Assembly (NCBI GenBank): GCA_964439135.1
Contig: CAYTNN010000181.1
Span: 1 to 9,010, forward strand
Origin: JAFGPJ01 sp964439135
Lineage (GTDB): Bacteria; Planctomycetota; Phycisphaerae; Sedimentisphaerales; Anaerobacaceae
Direction of reading: 5' to 3'
DNA length: 9,010 nt
In this document: piece after piece, positions 1 to 6,588 of the stretch
Position numbering within the stretch: position 1 is the stretch's first letter
How the letters are laid out: every line of letters starts with the position of its first letter
Notes under the pieces: generated by a model
The model's input: the letters and a program-made list of their open reading frames with translations, nothing else
Database searches by the model: none
Told to the model about the DNA's origin: nothing
Program-made: the position numbers and the translations under genes

Positions 1-99
1 CGGGAAAAACTCGCCGGGCGGTTTCTCCGGCAGCACATCGTCCGCGGCGGCCGTCACGCAGTACAGACACAAAATCAACATCACTCGAAAATTGACCAT
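1..99 (-). CDS. N-terminal fragment of a secreted protein (signal peptide)
   Basis: An open frame on the minus strand begins with ATG at 99 and runs off the left edge without a stop. It reads MVNFRVMLILCLYCVTAAAD and continues DVLPEKPPGEFFP. This has the form of a signal peptide: one early arginine, a hydrophobic core LILCLYCV, and a signal peptidase I-type end at TAAA/D. It starts 15 bases after the thiE stop in the same direction, so it is probably co-transcribed with thiE. No good Shine-Dalgarno sequence is visible; an alternative ATG lies at codon 7. Only 33 residues are present, so the function of the mature protein cannot be named. Confidence 0.6.
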   Translation of the reverse strand, partial: MVNFRVMLILCLYCVTAAADDVLPEKPPGEFFP

Positions 100-114
100 G
101 CTTGTTGCCAAAAA

Positions 115-1167
115 CTAATCCTTTCTGAAAGCCTCTATCTTCTCTTTGAAAGCCCGGCAGGCCGCCGCCGGGTCGCTCGCATGTGTTACGGCAGAGCAGA
201 CCGCAATGCTCTCGGCACCGGCGTCCAGCACGCACTCGACGTTGTCCGGCGTTATCCCGCCAATAGCGGTATGACCGATACCCGTATCGGCAAGCACCTG
301 CGTCGCGCTGGTGACATACTCCAGGCCAACGGCGCCCGCGCCGGGTTTTGTCGCCGTGGCAAAGACAGGCCCCAGGCCGACATAGGTGAGGCCCTCGGCG
401 CAGGCGGCATGCAGTTGTTTGAGCGAGTGCGTGCTCTTGCCAATAATCAACGGGGCCATTTGCAGCTTGCGAGCCTGCTCAACCGGCAGGTCATTCTGGC
501 CGAGATGGACCCCGTCGGCGCCTGCGGCAACGGCAATATCAGCCCGGTCATTAATGATGCTGACTATGCCGGCGTCTTGGCAAATCTTAACGAACTCGAC
601 GGCAAGAGCGAAAAGCCTGTCGTCCTCGACGTCCTTGGCCCGAAGCTGGATACAATCGGCACCACCGGCGGCGCATTTTTGTGCCAGCGAAATGACTTCC
701 GCCGGCAGGTTGCTCGTAATGACAATATACAACCCGACACGTTTGAATTTCGCAGAAGTATCGCTGAAAAGAACGATGTCCTTCTCAAGCGTATAAGCCT
801 CGTAGCGCAGCTTTTCGATTGTCGCGGCGACAGGTTCATTATCGATCCGGATGACCTCGGCAAGCGCCCGCAGGGCCTCGGTCAGACGCTTGCAGCCGGC
901 CGTAAAACAATCATTGAGACTGCCGCGAGTAAGCTGCTTCTCTACTGTTGTGCCGATACCGACGTCGCCAAGCGTGTCCCTGCTCGATATGAGCCGGCCG
1001 GCATCAAGCCTACCGATAGACGCCGAGAGTTCGTGCCTGAGTTTCTTGGCTCTTTCGGTCAACGAAATCGAATTCAAAACGAACCTGCAGAACTCCTCTA
1101 TTACGCGTGTAGCCTCGCGAGCACGATTGAAATTGGCATCGATAATTCTATTAGCCGCACGTTCCAT
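115..1167 (-). CDS. thiE: Thiamine-phosphate synthase with an extra N-terminal helical domain
   Basis: ThiE joins the thiazole phosphate and hydroxymethylpyrimidine diphosphate to make thiamine monophosphate in the cytosol. Residues 143-350 carry the TIM-barrel family motifs: QLRAKD (174-179), NDRAD (206-210), GVHLGQ (219-224), GKSTHS (243-248), GLGPVF (264-269) with TKP just after, and AIGGI (301-305). Residues 1-138 form a separate helical domain (ANRIIDANFNRAREATRVIE...) that ordinary ThiE of about 210 residues lacks; I know this arrangement from planctomycetes and some other bacteria. The start is taken as the ATG at 1167. A longer reading from a TTG at 1221 would run into the upstream terminator hairpin. 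There is no Shine-Dalgarno, but TATAAT lies 10 bases upstream of the ATG, so the mRNA may be nearly leaderless. The stop is TAG, followed 15 bases later by the secreted-protein start. Confidence 0.95.
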   Translation of the reverse strand: MERAANRIIDANFNRAREATRVIEEFCRFVLNSISLTERAKKLRHELSASIGRLDAGRLISSRDTLGDVGIGTTVEKQLTRGSLNDCFTAGCKRLTEALRALAEVIRIDNEPVAATIEKLRYEAYTLEKDIVLFSDTSAKFKRVGLYIVITSNLPAEVISLAQKCAAGGADCIQLRAKDVEDDRLFALAVEFVKICQDAGIVSIINDRADIAVAAGADGVHLGQNDLPVEQARKLQMAPLIIGKSTHSLKQLHAACAEGLTYVGLGPVFATATKPGAGAVGLEYVTSATQVLADTGIGHTAIGGITPDNVECVLDAGAESIAVCSAVTHASDPAAACRAFKEKIEAFRKD

Positions 1168-1177
1168 AATGAGACTG

Positions 1178-1183
1178 ATTATA
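1178..1183 (-). promoter_or_regulatory. Candidate -10 box for thiE, giving a nearly leaderless mRNA
   Basis: The minus strand reads a perfect TATAAT here. Transcription would begin near 1171, only about four bases before the ATG at 1167, which fits the lack of a ribosome binding site. The -35 position (1201-1206, TATTCA) is a poor match, so the call rests mainly on the -10 box and its placement. Confidence 0.4.
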
Positions 1184-1220
1184 TGAGCGAAGTACGGCTT
1201 TGAATAGCTAAAATCAGGCA

Positions 1221-1258
1221 AAAGAAAAAAGGCTGAAGTCGATCAAACTTCAGCCTTT
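1221..1258 (-). terminator. Intrinsic terminator of the cupin gene
   Basis: Bases 1231-1239 (GGCTGAAGT) pair perfectly with 1247-1255 (ACTTCAGCC) around a 7-base loop, and A/T pairs at 1228-1230 with 1256-1258 extend the stem to 12 bp. Read on the minus strand, the hairpin is followed by TTTTTTCTTT, a classic rho-independent signal. It ends transcription coming from the cupin gene and separates it from thiE. Confidence 0.85.
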
Positions 1259-1310
1259 GTGAGACAGCTTATCATTTAGAATATGAACTGCAAACTTATA
1301 AAAAATCTAC

Positions 1311-1410
1311 NNNNNNNNNNNNNNNNNNNNNNNNNNNNNNNNNNNNNNNNNNNNNNNNNNNNNNNNNNNNNNNNNNNNNNNNNNNNNNNNNNNNNNNNNN
1401 NNNNNNNNNN
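1311..1410. other. Assembly gap (100 N)
   Basis: There are exactly 100 N, the usual placeholder for a gap of unknown length. It removes the end of the cupin gene, so the true distance between the cupin and thiE parts, and even their adjacency, is not proven by sequence. Confidence 0.98.
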
Positions 1411-1745
1411 AACTCGTCGGCTGCCGGAGCAACACAATAGACGTAGATAAGCGGTTCGCTGCCGGTATTGCTGACATCATGGGCAGTTTGCGGGGGGATG
1501 TAGGTAACTTTGCCCTGCCCGACCTGGTAGCGATCTTCTTCGCCAATCAACAACTCGCCGCGGCCGGAAAGGAAAACCAGCAGTTCCTCGCGGTCCTTTG
1601 TGCTATGTTGGCCGCAGGACTTGCCGGGCACCAGATAAACCCTGCCCGAGCGCATACCAGATGTTTGCGGCTTGCCGGCCAGAAGTCTCTGGTTTTCGGG
1701 ATTCTCGTTCAAATCGATTATCAGAACCTTTTCTGACGATGCCAT
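1411..1745 (-). CDS. Small single-domain cupin protein, 3' end lost in a gap
   Basis: This encodes a cupin-fold beta-barrel protein, probably cytosolic; no signal peptide is seen. Visible are 111 residues from ATG 1745. Cupin motif 1 is GQHSTKDREELLVFLSG (45-61), with H47, E54 and G61 in place but Thr49 where many members have a second metal-binding His. Motif 2 is GKVTYIPPQTAHDVSN (78-93), with P84, H89 and N93. The match covers the whole barrel, so the protein is nearly complete and probably ends a few residues into the gap. A possible tail (VDFL, stop at 1296-1298) is in frame only if the gap really is 100 bases. The start is supported by AGGAG seven bases upstream. Substrate and role cannot be told; members range from enzymes to sugar or metal binders. 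Confidence 0.85.
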
Positions 1746-1785
1746 ACAATCTCCTAAAAATAGTCATTTCTTTGTCGAATGAGCC

Positions 1786-1814
1786 TTTTTAAAGAATTTT
1801 CATTATTCTGTCAA
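1786..1814 (-). promoter_or_regulatory. Sigma-70-type promoter of the cupin gene
   Basis: On the minus strand TTGACA (1814-1809), a 17-base spacer and TAAAAA (1791-1786) form a strong promoter match. Transcription would start near 1779, leaving a leader of about 34 bases that contains the AGGAG ribosome site before ATG 1745. Confidence 0.7.
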
Positions 1815-1822
1815 TTACTTCC

Positions 1823-1851
1823 TTGACGCAGTAGCACGAATTTGATATTTT
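1823..1851 (+). promoter_or_regulatory. Promoter of the dockerin-tailed protein gene
   Basis: TTGACG (1823-1828), a 17-base spacer and TATTTT (1846-1851) face right. With a start near 1858 the leader is about 70 bases. It lies nine bases from the -35 box of the divergent cupin promoter. Its downstream half (GAATTT, then TAT..TTATGCG) closely resembles the stretch in front of the FmdE gene at 5631-5650. Confidence 0.6.
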
Positions 1852-1928
1852 TATGCGCAACGACAATGATTCGATATCCGAACATACAGGTTTAGAAAAT
1901 TTCTTAACCCTTATTGGAGGTACTGGCT

Positions 1929-2912
1929 ATGAAAAGGTTTATTGTTTTAGCAGAATTTTTGGCTTTATTGCTGGTTACCGTCGCAGAAGCCGCTCCCTCC
2001 GTCGCCGAGGTAACCCACTCGGAGTTTCAGGCGGTAAATGCTTCTGGTGAACAGACGTACAATGCTACCGAGAAGGTTATTCTTGAAGGGATTCTATTGC
2101 ACAATCCTGCGGATATGTTGGACCCGGCGCCGGATGATACAGTCACGCAGCTTTACAACATCAGCGGACAGTGGCAAATATTTTTCCAGGGCGAGGGAAA
2201 TGACCATGCGGGCACCGCTGTGTGGATGGGACAGCTTTATAACAATCTGCCCTGGGTTGCGTTGGATGGCGGGTACACCAACGAAGAATTCAAAGCCGAA
2301 CTGAGTCGCTTGAACGCCGCACAGTTTAGTCCCGGAGACAGGATTCGAGTGACGGGTTACTACCTGTCATACAGTGGAAAAACTAATGTAAATGAGCAGC
2401 ACAATAAAAATCCCGATCACGACTTTACGATTGAGCTGGTCGAACGAGGTGTCGGACTGCCTCGACCGGAAGTTGTGAGTCTGGATGAATTAAAGGACGA
2501 CGATGACAACTTCATTTTCGATCCGACACGACAGGCCGGCTGTGAGTATTATCAGGCCCGCCTGATAAAGATTGAAGAAGTCTCTTTTGTGGAAGTAAAC
2601 GACTGGGATCCAGGTGGCGAGTTGGTAATCACCGATGGCATCAAGACGCTCCCTGTAAAGCTGGGACGTGGTAATGGCATTTATCCCGGTTCGAACAATC
2701 TGGCTGAGCCATTCGACATTATTGGCATTATGGATCAGGAAAGCGCGAACTTAATCGACGGCTACCGGCTTTACGTGATGAACTATGATGGAAACGGTTC
2801 CGTGCTGGCCAGTCGCGAACACCGTCGGGCGGATAAGCCCGGCGATCTTAACCTGGATGGGATCGTGGACTACGACGACATCAACGAACTGCTGGAGGAC
2901 TGGCTCAAATAA
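1929..2912 (+). CDS. Secreted protein with a single C-terminal dockerin-type repeat
   Basis: This is a 327-residue exported protein of unknown function. Residues 1-21 (MKRFIVLAEFLALLLVTVAEA) are a signal peptide with a likely cut after AEA. The start is fixed by GGAGG eight bases before ATG 1929; an in-frame TTG at 1914 is not needed. The body is rich in D, E, N, Y and W and reads as beta-strand segments (QWQIFFQG, GDRIRVTGYYL, ELVITDGIKTLPVKL, FDIIGIMDQ); I do not recognise its fold, though an OB-like barrel is conceivable. Residues 305-327 (GDLNLDGIVDYDD, then INELLEDWLK) are one Ca-binding dockerin/EF-hand-like repeat. Cellulosomal dockerins have two; single terminal copies are common on exported proteins of Phycisphaerae-type planctomycetes, where their role is not settled. 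The TAA stop directly abuts an assembly gap, so no terminator can be seen. Confidence 0.88.
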   Translation: MKRFIVLAEFLALLLVTVAEAAPSVAEVTHSEFQAVNASGEQTYNATEKVILEGILLHNPADMLDPAPDDTVTQLYNISGQWQIFFQGEGNDHAGTAVWMGQLYNNLPWVALDGGYTNEEFKAELSRLNAAQFSPGDRIRVTGYYLSYSGKTNVNEQHNKNPDHDFTIELVERGVGLPRPEVVSLDELKDDDDNFIFDPTRQAGCEYYQARLIKIEEVSFVEVNDWDPGGELVITDGIKTLPVKLGRGNGIYPGSNNLAEPFDIIGIMDQESANLIDGYRLYVMNYDGNGSVLASREHRRADKPGDLNLDGIVDYDDINELLEDWLK

Positions 2913-3012
2913 NNNNNNNNNNNNNNNNNNNNNNNNNNNNNNNNNNNNNNNNNNNNNNNNNNNNNNNNNNNNNNNNNNNNNNNNNNNNNNNNNNNNNNNN
3001 NNNNNNNNNNNN
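2913..3012. other. Assembly gap (100 N)
   Basis: Exactly 100 N begin right after the TAA of the dockerin-tailed gene. The gap hides its terminator and most of the control region of the metal transporter operon. Dockerin-tail genes often occur in many similar copies in a genome, which may be why the assembly broke here; that is inference. Confidence 0.98.
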
Positions 3013-3062
3013 GGATGCGTTTAAAGAGCGGAACACAGGTAGGATCGTTTGAGAATTAGTTT

Positions 3063-3926
3063 ATGAAGAACAAAACCTTCGGTTATATATTAGCATTTTC
3101 GGCGGCATGTGGTTTGCTCGGGGCGGGATGTGGAAATAAGCCCGGCGAGGACAGTGCTGCGGAGATTGCCGTGACCAATTCGTATTTGGGCTGTGCGGTC
3201 CTCGACCTTTGCGGAAATGATACGGAGGTTTTGTGTTTAGCACCTCCGGGTATGTGTCCGGGTCACTTTGATATTTCGCCGTCACAGGTCGAGCAGCTTT
3301 GCGACTGCAGGATGCTTCTGCTTTTCGATTTTCAAAAGCAGATTGAGGAAACGTTATCTCGAGTGAAAGAAAGGGGTCTGAAGACGTCCTTGGTGGGAGA
3401 GACGGGTGGTTTGTGTGTTCCGGAGACTTACCTTGCGGTTTGCCGGGAGGTTCGTGATATTCTTTTGTCCGAATACCCCGAAAGGAATGTCCGATACCAA
3501 GAGAGGCTGGAAGTTATGGAAAAGAACCTGGCGCATTTGCGGGAGGAGCTTTTCGAGAAAATGCGGCAAGCCGGCATATCATCGGCCAAGGTTCTGGCAT
3601 CCAATCACCAGGCCGATTTTGCAAGCTGGCTGGGTTTGGAGACGGTAGCGACGTTCGTAGGCAGTGACATTGAAACGGTCGCCGGCATTGAGCAGTGCAT
3701 CAGAAAGGCAGAAGGCCAAGAGGTACGATTTGTCATAGCGAATAAGCAGGAAGGGACTGCGCTGGCGAAGGCGCTGGCCGAACAACTGGGGGCCAAGGCG
3801 GTTGTTTTCAGCAATTTTCCGGAACTGACCGGGAGGCCAAGCGGTTTCGATGAACTCCTTCGAGCAAACGTAGATGCACTGCTTCGAGCGAACGCAGGAG
3901 ATTTGCTTGAGGTGGCGAGACAATGA
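3063..3926 (+). CDS. Metal ABC transporter substrate-binding lipoprotein (ZnuA/TroA-like)
   Basis: This is the extracytoplasmic metal-binding component (cluster A-I type) of the importer encoded with the next two genes. It has 287 residues. The N-terminus has KNK, a hydrophobic stretch and GAGC, with Cys23 as a likely lipidation site, although Gly rather than Leu at -3 is not ideal. Likely metal-site segments are PPGMCPGHFDISPSQV (61-76) with H68, and SNHQADFASWLG (180-191) with H182; a third ligand may be E230 in NKQEGT. Residues about 121-170 form a long charged helix like the connecting helix of this family. The sequence is divergent and has about ten cysteines after the lipobox, unusual for the family. 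The start is ATG 3063 with a weak GAGA eight bases upstream; the promoter is lost in the gap. The stop overlaps the ATPase start by four bases (ATGA). The metal (Zn, Mn or Fe) cannot be fixed from the sequence. Confidence 0.85.
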   Translation: MKNKTFGYILAFSAACGLLGAGCGNKPGEDSAAEIAVTNSYLGCAVLDLCGNDTEVLCLAPPGMCPGHFDISPSQVEQLCDCRMLLLFDFQKQIEETLSRVKERGLKTSLVGETGGLCVPETYLAVCREVRDILLSEYPERNVRYQERLEVMEKNLAHLREELFEKMRQAGISSAKVLASNHQADFASWLGLETVATFVGSDIETVAGIEQCIRKAEGQEVRFVIANKQEGTALAKALAEQLGAKAVVFSNFPELTGRPSGFDELLRANVDALLRANAGDLLEVARQ

Positions 3927-4720
3927 CGAGGGGGCGCATAAGTCTTTCTAACGTTGAGGTTCGTTGGAGTGATCGAAGCATCCTTGCCGTTGAGGATATG
4001 CAAATCCGTCAAGGAGAATTCGTTGGTATCATCGGAACCAATGGGGCAGGTAAGACAACTTTTCTGAAGGTCTGCTGCGGTTTGATAAGGCCAAATCGGG
4101 GAACGATCAAGCTTGACGGGCGTGATTTAGCTGAGCTTAACGCATGGCGCAAAGCGAATTTTCGAAAGCACATCGGCTATATTCCGCAAGCCGCTGAGTA
4201 CAATACGGAACTGCCTTTTACCCTGCGTGAATTGGTGGCGATGGGCCGAACGAGCGTCAAGGCCTTACTTCGTCCGTTAAACAAAGAAGATTATGAGATT
4301 GTTGATAACTGGATTGAGAGGCTGGGCTTGTCGGAGCGGCGGTCTCAAACATTCAGAAGTCTTTCCGGGGGTGAGCAGCAAAAGGCTCTTATAGCACGGG
4401 CAATGGCACAAGACCCTGAGATACTTATGCTTGATGAGCCCTGCTCGAATCTAGATTTCAACTGGAAGTATCAAATTACGGAAATCATCGAGCAGTTGCA
4501 TCGGGAGACTAAAGTGACTGTCGTGATGGTTTCGCACGAGACGAGTCTGTTGCCTTCGGATTGCAGCAGGATAGTTCTTTTGCACGAAGGGAAAGTTTTG
4601 GCTGATGGTGACGTCGAGGAAGTCTTCAAATCGGAGGTGCTTGAGAGGGCTTATCAGTGCCGAATTGAGACGCTGAAGATCGCAGGCCGAAGATACACCA
4701 TCAATAAGAGCCGGGTGTGA
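3923..4720 (+). CDS. Metal ABC transporter ATP-binding protein (ZnuC-like)
   Basis: This 265-residue ATPase powers metal import on the cytosolic side of the membrane. All family motifs are present: Walker A GTNGAGKTT (38-46), Q-loop Gln89 in IGYIPQ, signature LSGGEQQK (147-154), Walker B ILMLDEP (167-173), D-loop SNLD (175-178) and H-loop His205 in VSHE. The sequence after Walker A (VCCGLIRPNRGTIKLDG) and the overall length fit the ZnuC/TroB/MntB group. The gene starts inside the stop of the lipoprotein gene (ATGA overlap), suggesting translational coupling, and ends 12 bases before the permease start. It looks intact and functional. Assignment to metal rather than another substrate comes mainly from its two neighbours. 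Confidence 0.95.
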   Translation: MTRGRISLSNVEVRWSDRSILAVEDMQIRQGEFVGIIGTNGAGKTTFLKVCCGLIRPNRGTIKLDGRDLAELNAWRKANFRKHIGYIPQAAEYNTELPFTLRELVAMGRTSVKALLRPLNKEDYEIVDNWIERLGLSERRSQTFRSLSGGEQQKALIARAMAQDPEILMLDEPCSNLDFNWKYQITEIIEQLHRETKVTVVMVSHETSLLPSDCSRIVLLHEGKVLADGDVEEVFKSEVLERAYQCRIETLKIAGRRYTINKSRV

Positions 4721-4732
4721 GGTTATTGATTT

Positions 4733-5533
4733 ATGGATTCGTTTTTCTACCTTGTGATGTTTGCGGGTGTTGTTGCCGGTGCGAGTACGGGGCTGTTGGG
4801 GGTCTATATTGTTGGTATGAGGATGCCTTTTATCGGGGTTTGCATATCCCATTCGGCGATGGCGGGGACCATTTATTCGATTCTATTGGGTGTTAACCCG
4901 GTCTGGGGGGCTGCGGTTTTTTCAGCGTTCAGCTCGATGAGTCTTGCTGCGATCAGGCCTGGAAGGTCGAGGCTGGATACCAATGTGGCGTTGGCGATAC
5001 TTTTCAATTTAATGCTCGGGCTTGCGTTTTTAGGGATTGGGCTAATTCAGGGCAGCCGGTCCGAGGTACTTGGATTGCTTTGGGGCAGTTTGCTTTTCGT
5101 GCGCATGAGCAGTGTAGTGACTATTACGATTTTAGGTTTGGTTTTTATAGTCTTTGCCATTTTATTCAATAAAGAACTGAAGGTGCTGCTGTTCAGTCGA
5201 ACCATTGCCTCGGCGACAGGTGTGCATGAGAGCTTTGTTTATTGTCTTTTTCTGGCTTTGTGCGGGCTGATATTAGCGGTTAACCTTCCACTTGTTGGTG
5301 GGTTGATGATATTTAGTTTGATAACATGCCCCGCGGCGGCGGCGTATCAAATATGCACAGGATACAGGTCGGTTATCTTTGCGGCGACGATTTTTGGGGC
5401 GATAAGTGCGCTGGTTGGTTTTTTGGTTTCGTTCTATCTTAATCTGCCGACCGGGGCGTGTATTGTAATTGTCAGTGCGCTTATTTTTGCTGCTTCCGCG
5501 ATCTACAGACTCTTGAGGCACAAGCGTGACTGA
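4733..5533 (+). CDS. Metal ABC transporter permease, ABC-3 family (ZnuB-like)
   Basis: This is the membrane channel of the importer, 266 residues with about eight hydrophobic segments. Family hallmarks are GVYIVGMRMPFIGVCISHSA (23-42), matching the ABC-3 pattern of a conserved region after the first helix ending in H-S/A-A, and LPTGACIVIVSAL near the C-terminus, matching the usual LPTG-A motif. GSRSEVLGLLWGSLL in the middle fits the conserved loop before the coupling region. The start is ATG 4733, with GAGG about ten bases upstream overlapping the end of the ATPase gene. It is the last gene of the transporter operon; no clear hairpin terminator follows within the 180 bases before the FmdE gene. 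Confidence 0.93.
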   Translation: MDSFFYLVMFAGVVAGASTGLLGVYIVGMRMPFIGVCISHSAMAGTIYSILLGVNPVWGAAVFSAFSSMSLAAIRPGRSRLDTNVALAILFNLMLGLAFLGIGLIQGSRSEVLGLLWGSLLFVRMSSVVTITILGLVFIVFAILFNKELKVLLFSRTIASATGVHESFVYCLFLALCGLILAVNLPLVGGLMIFSLITCPAAAAYQICTGYRSVIFAATIFGAISALVGFLVSFYLNLPTGACIVIVSALIFAASAIYRLLRHKRD

Positions 5534-5613
5534 TTCATTCATATTTACAAAAGAATTTTTGCGGAATTAACTAAAGATATGATAAGAAACGTTGTAATTC
5601 TCTATCAAAGAAG

Positions 5614-5657
5614 TTCTTGATTTATAACAAGAATTTAGTATTCTTATGCGATATAAT
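5614..5657 (+). promoter_or_regulatory. Promoter region with inverted repeat before the FmdE gene
   Basis: Two overlapping readings are possible. TTGATT (5617-5622), a 16-base spacer and TATTCT (5639-5644) give one promoter. TATAAT (5652-5657) is a perfect -10 box but lacks a good -35. An inverted repeat TTCTTG (5614-5619) / CAAGAA (5628-5633) with an 8-base centre covers the -35 and could be an operator. Further A/T pairs at 5611-5612 with 5635-5636 extend it. Confidence 0.45.
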
Positions 5658-5713
5658 ACTTGTTAATTCGTGCCACTGTCAAATTTGGGATTTTCGGTGT
5701 TTTGTGAACAAAA

Positions 5714-6190
5714 ATGAGTGAAGATGTGTGGAATATGGGCCAGGCGCCTGAGGATTGGTGGGGCGAAATCAAACACATGCACGGACATGTCGGTCCCTGG
5801 AACGTTCTCGGATGGCGCATCGGCCAAGCGGCCTTGCGCGAACTGGATACGAAATGGGGCCGGCACGAGCTTGACATTATTTGTTACGTTCCACTTAAGA
5901 CGCCTTATTCCTGTATGGCCGATGGCCTGGTAATCGGTTCCGGCAACACTACCGGCCGGCTCGACCTTCGTTTGGCAGAAGTTGCCTGCCCGGATCTCAT
6001 CCAAGTCTGCATACACCGCAAGGATGGTACGGACCCTGTTCTAATCTTTAAGCCCCGGCGTGAATACCTCCGGCACATAGACGCCCCAAAACCCGAACAA
6101 TTAGAGACACTTTCACGAGAATGCAGTACAATGGAAGAAAGTGATCTGTTCGAGATCGAGCGGCTTACGGCGTCGAAAAACCAGAGATGA
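5714..6190 (+). CDS. Short FmdE/FwdE-domain protein, possible metal-binding protein
   Basis: This 158-residue cytosolic protein resembles the FmdE domain (formylmethanofuran dehydrogenase subunit E family). The core match is HMHGHVGPWNVLGWRIGQAA (21-40) against the family pattern HGH-CPG..LG.R.G, then a segment with Cys67 and GLVIGSGNTTGRL (71-83) against the family's C..D..Q..TG.T.G. The Cys of HGHLCPG is replaced (HGHVGPW), and the C-terminal Zn-ribbon (CxxC pair) of longer members is absent. The family includes archaeal dehydrogenase-operon proteins and many bacterial proteins found beside metal or cofactor transport genes, so a role in handling the metal of the upstream importer is plausible but inferred. 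The gene follows the transporter by 180 bases and probably has its own promoter. No Shine-Dalgarno precedes ATG 5714; Met8 is an alternative start. Confidence 0.72.
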   Translation: MSEDVWNMGQAPEDWWGEIKHMHGHVGPWNVLGWRIGQAALRELDTKWGRHELDIICYVPLKTPYSCMADGLVIGSGNTTGRLDLRLAEVACPDLIQVCIHRKDGTDPVLIFKPRREYLRHIDAPKPEQLETLSRECSTMEESDLFEIERLTASKNQR

Positions 6191-6193
6191 GCG

Positions 6194-6286
6194 TCACTCG
6201 ACTATGTCGGGAATGTGAATCTTGCGAAGCCTCCCGAACAGCGCGGCAATAACCAATACTGCTCCAAGAAAGAAGGCAATGGTCGG
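6194..6286 (-). pseudogene. Possible C-terminal remnant of a membrane protein
   Basis: On the minus strand a 30-codon open stretch ends with TGA at 6196-6194 and reads PTIAFFLGAVLVIAALFGRL followed by RKIHIPDIVE. This looks like a last transmembrane helix and a short charged tail. It is preceded by an in-frame TAG at 6289-6287 and has no credible start or ribosome site, so it may be the leftover 3' end of a gene whose remainder is missing. It converges on the FmdE gene, with stops only three bases apart. I do not recognise the family. It could also be a chance open stretch. Confidence 0.3.
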
Positions 6287-6343
6287 CTAATTTGAAAAAA
6301 CAAAGCCAATTTGCCGGAGTGGTAAAATAGCGCAAAGTCTTTT

Positions 6344-6588
6344 ATGAAAGGAGATTATGGCAATAAGCCAGCCTGCGGGGCACAAAAGACGTCGATATAT
6401 TCAAAGAGGTTATGGCAACATTGGAGCCAGGCGAAACTGTCAGAATCACATATGTAAGAGATGACAGAAAGAGCCGAACATACGCTGTGCTTGTCGAGCC
6501 GTCTGCAATTATAATGACTGCTCAGACCACCAAGACAGCTTCAGACGATTCCGACTGGGGCGTATCGCTGTCGGCGATTACTTAAACA
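6344..6588 (+). pseudogene. Broken front part of a tandem-PDZ (HtrA/DegP-like) protein
   Basis: In the frame of codons beginning at 6367 the sequence reads through GTKDVDIFKEVMATLEPGET and VRITYVRDDRKSRTYAVLV, the second half of a PDZ domain, then a Thr/Ser/Asp-rich linker and DSDWGVSLSAIT, the first strand of a second PDZ domain. A TAA stop at 6583-6585 then interrupts the domain, and the same frame resumes directly as TLCDTYNIADNVNGVVV. Upstream, the PDZ-like GDYGNKPACG (from ATG 6344) is in another frame, so about one base is missing near the GGGG at 6377-6380. With no protease domain, a frameshift and a stop inside a domain, this is a decayed or misassembled gene. AAAGGAG at 6347-6353 sits just before ATG 6357, which opens only a 35-codon frame. 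Confidence 0.6.

Noticed and set aside
181..1203. Long plus-strand open frame opposite thiE
   Set aside because: It is a shadow of thiE on the other strand; it has no family motifs and no ribosome site, while the minus-strand product matches ThiE throughout.
1168..1221. TTG start at 1221 for thiE, adding 18 residues
   Set aside because: The added residues match nothing in the family, there is no ribosome site, and the region borders the cupin terminator; ATG 1167 begins the conserved N-terminal domain.
6314..6333. GCCGGAGTGGTAAAATAGCG resembles the 5' end of a tRNA-Leu
   Set aside because: No D-loop GG, no anticodon arm, T-arm or matching acceptor strand follows, so it is a chance likeness.
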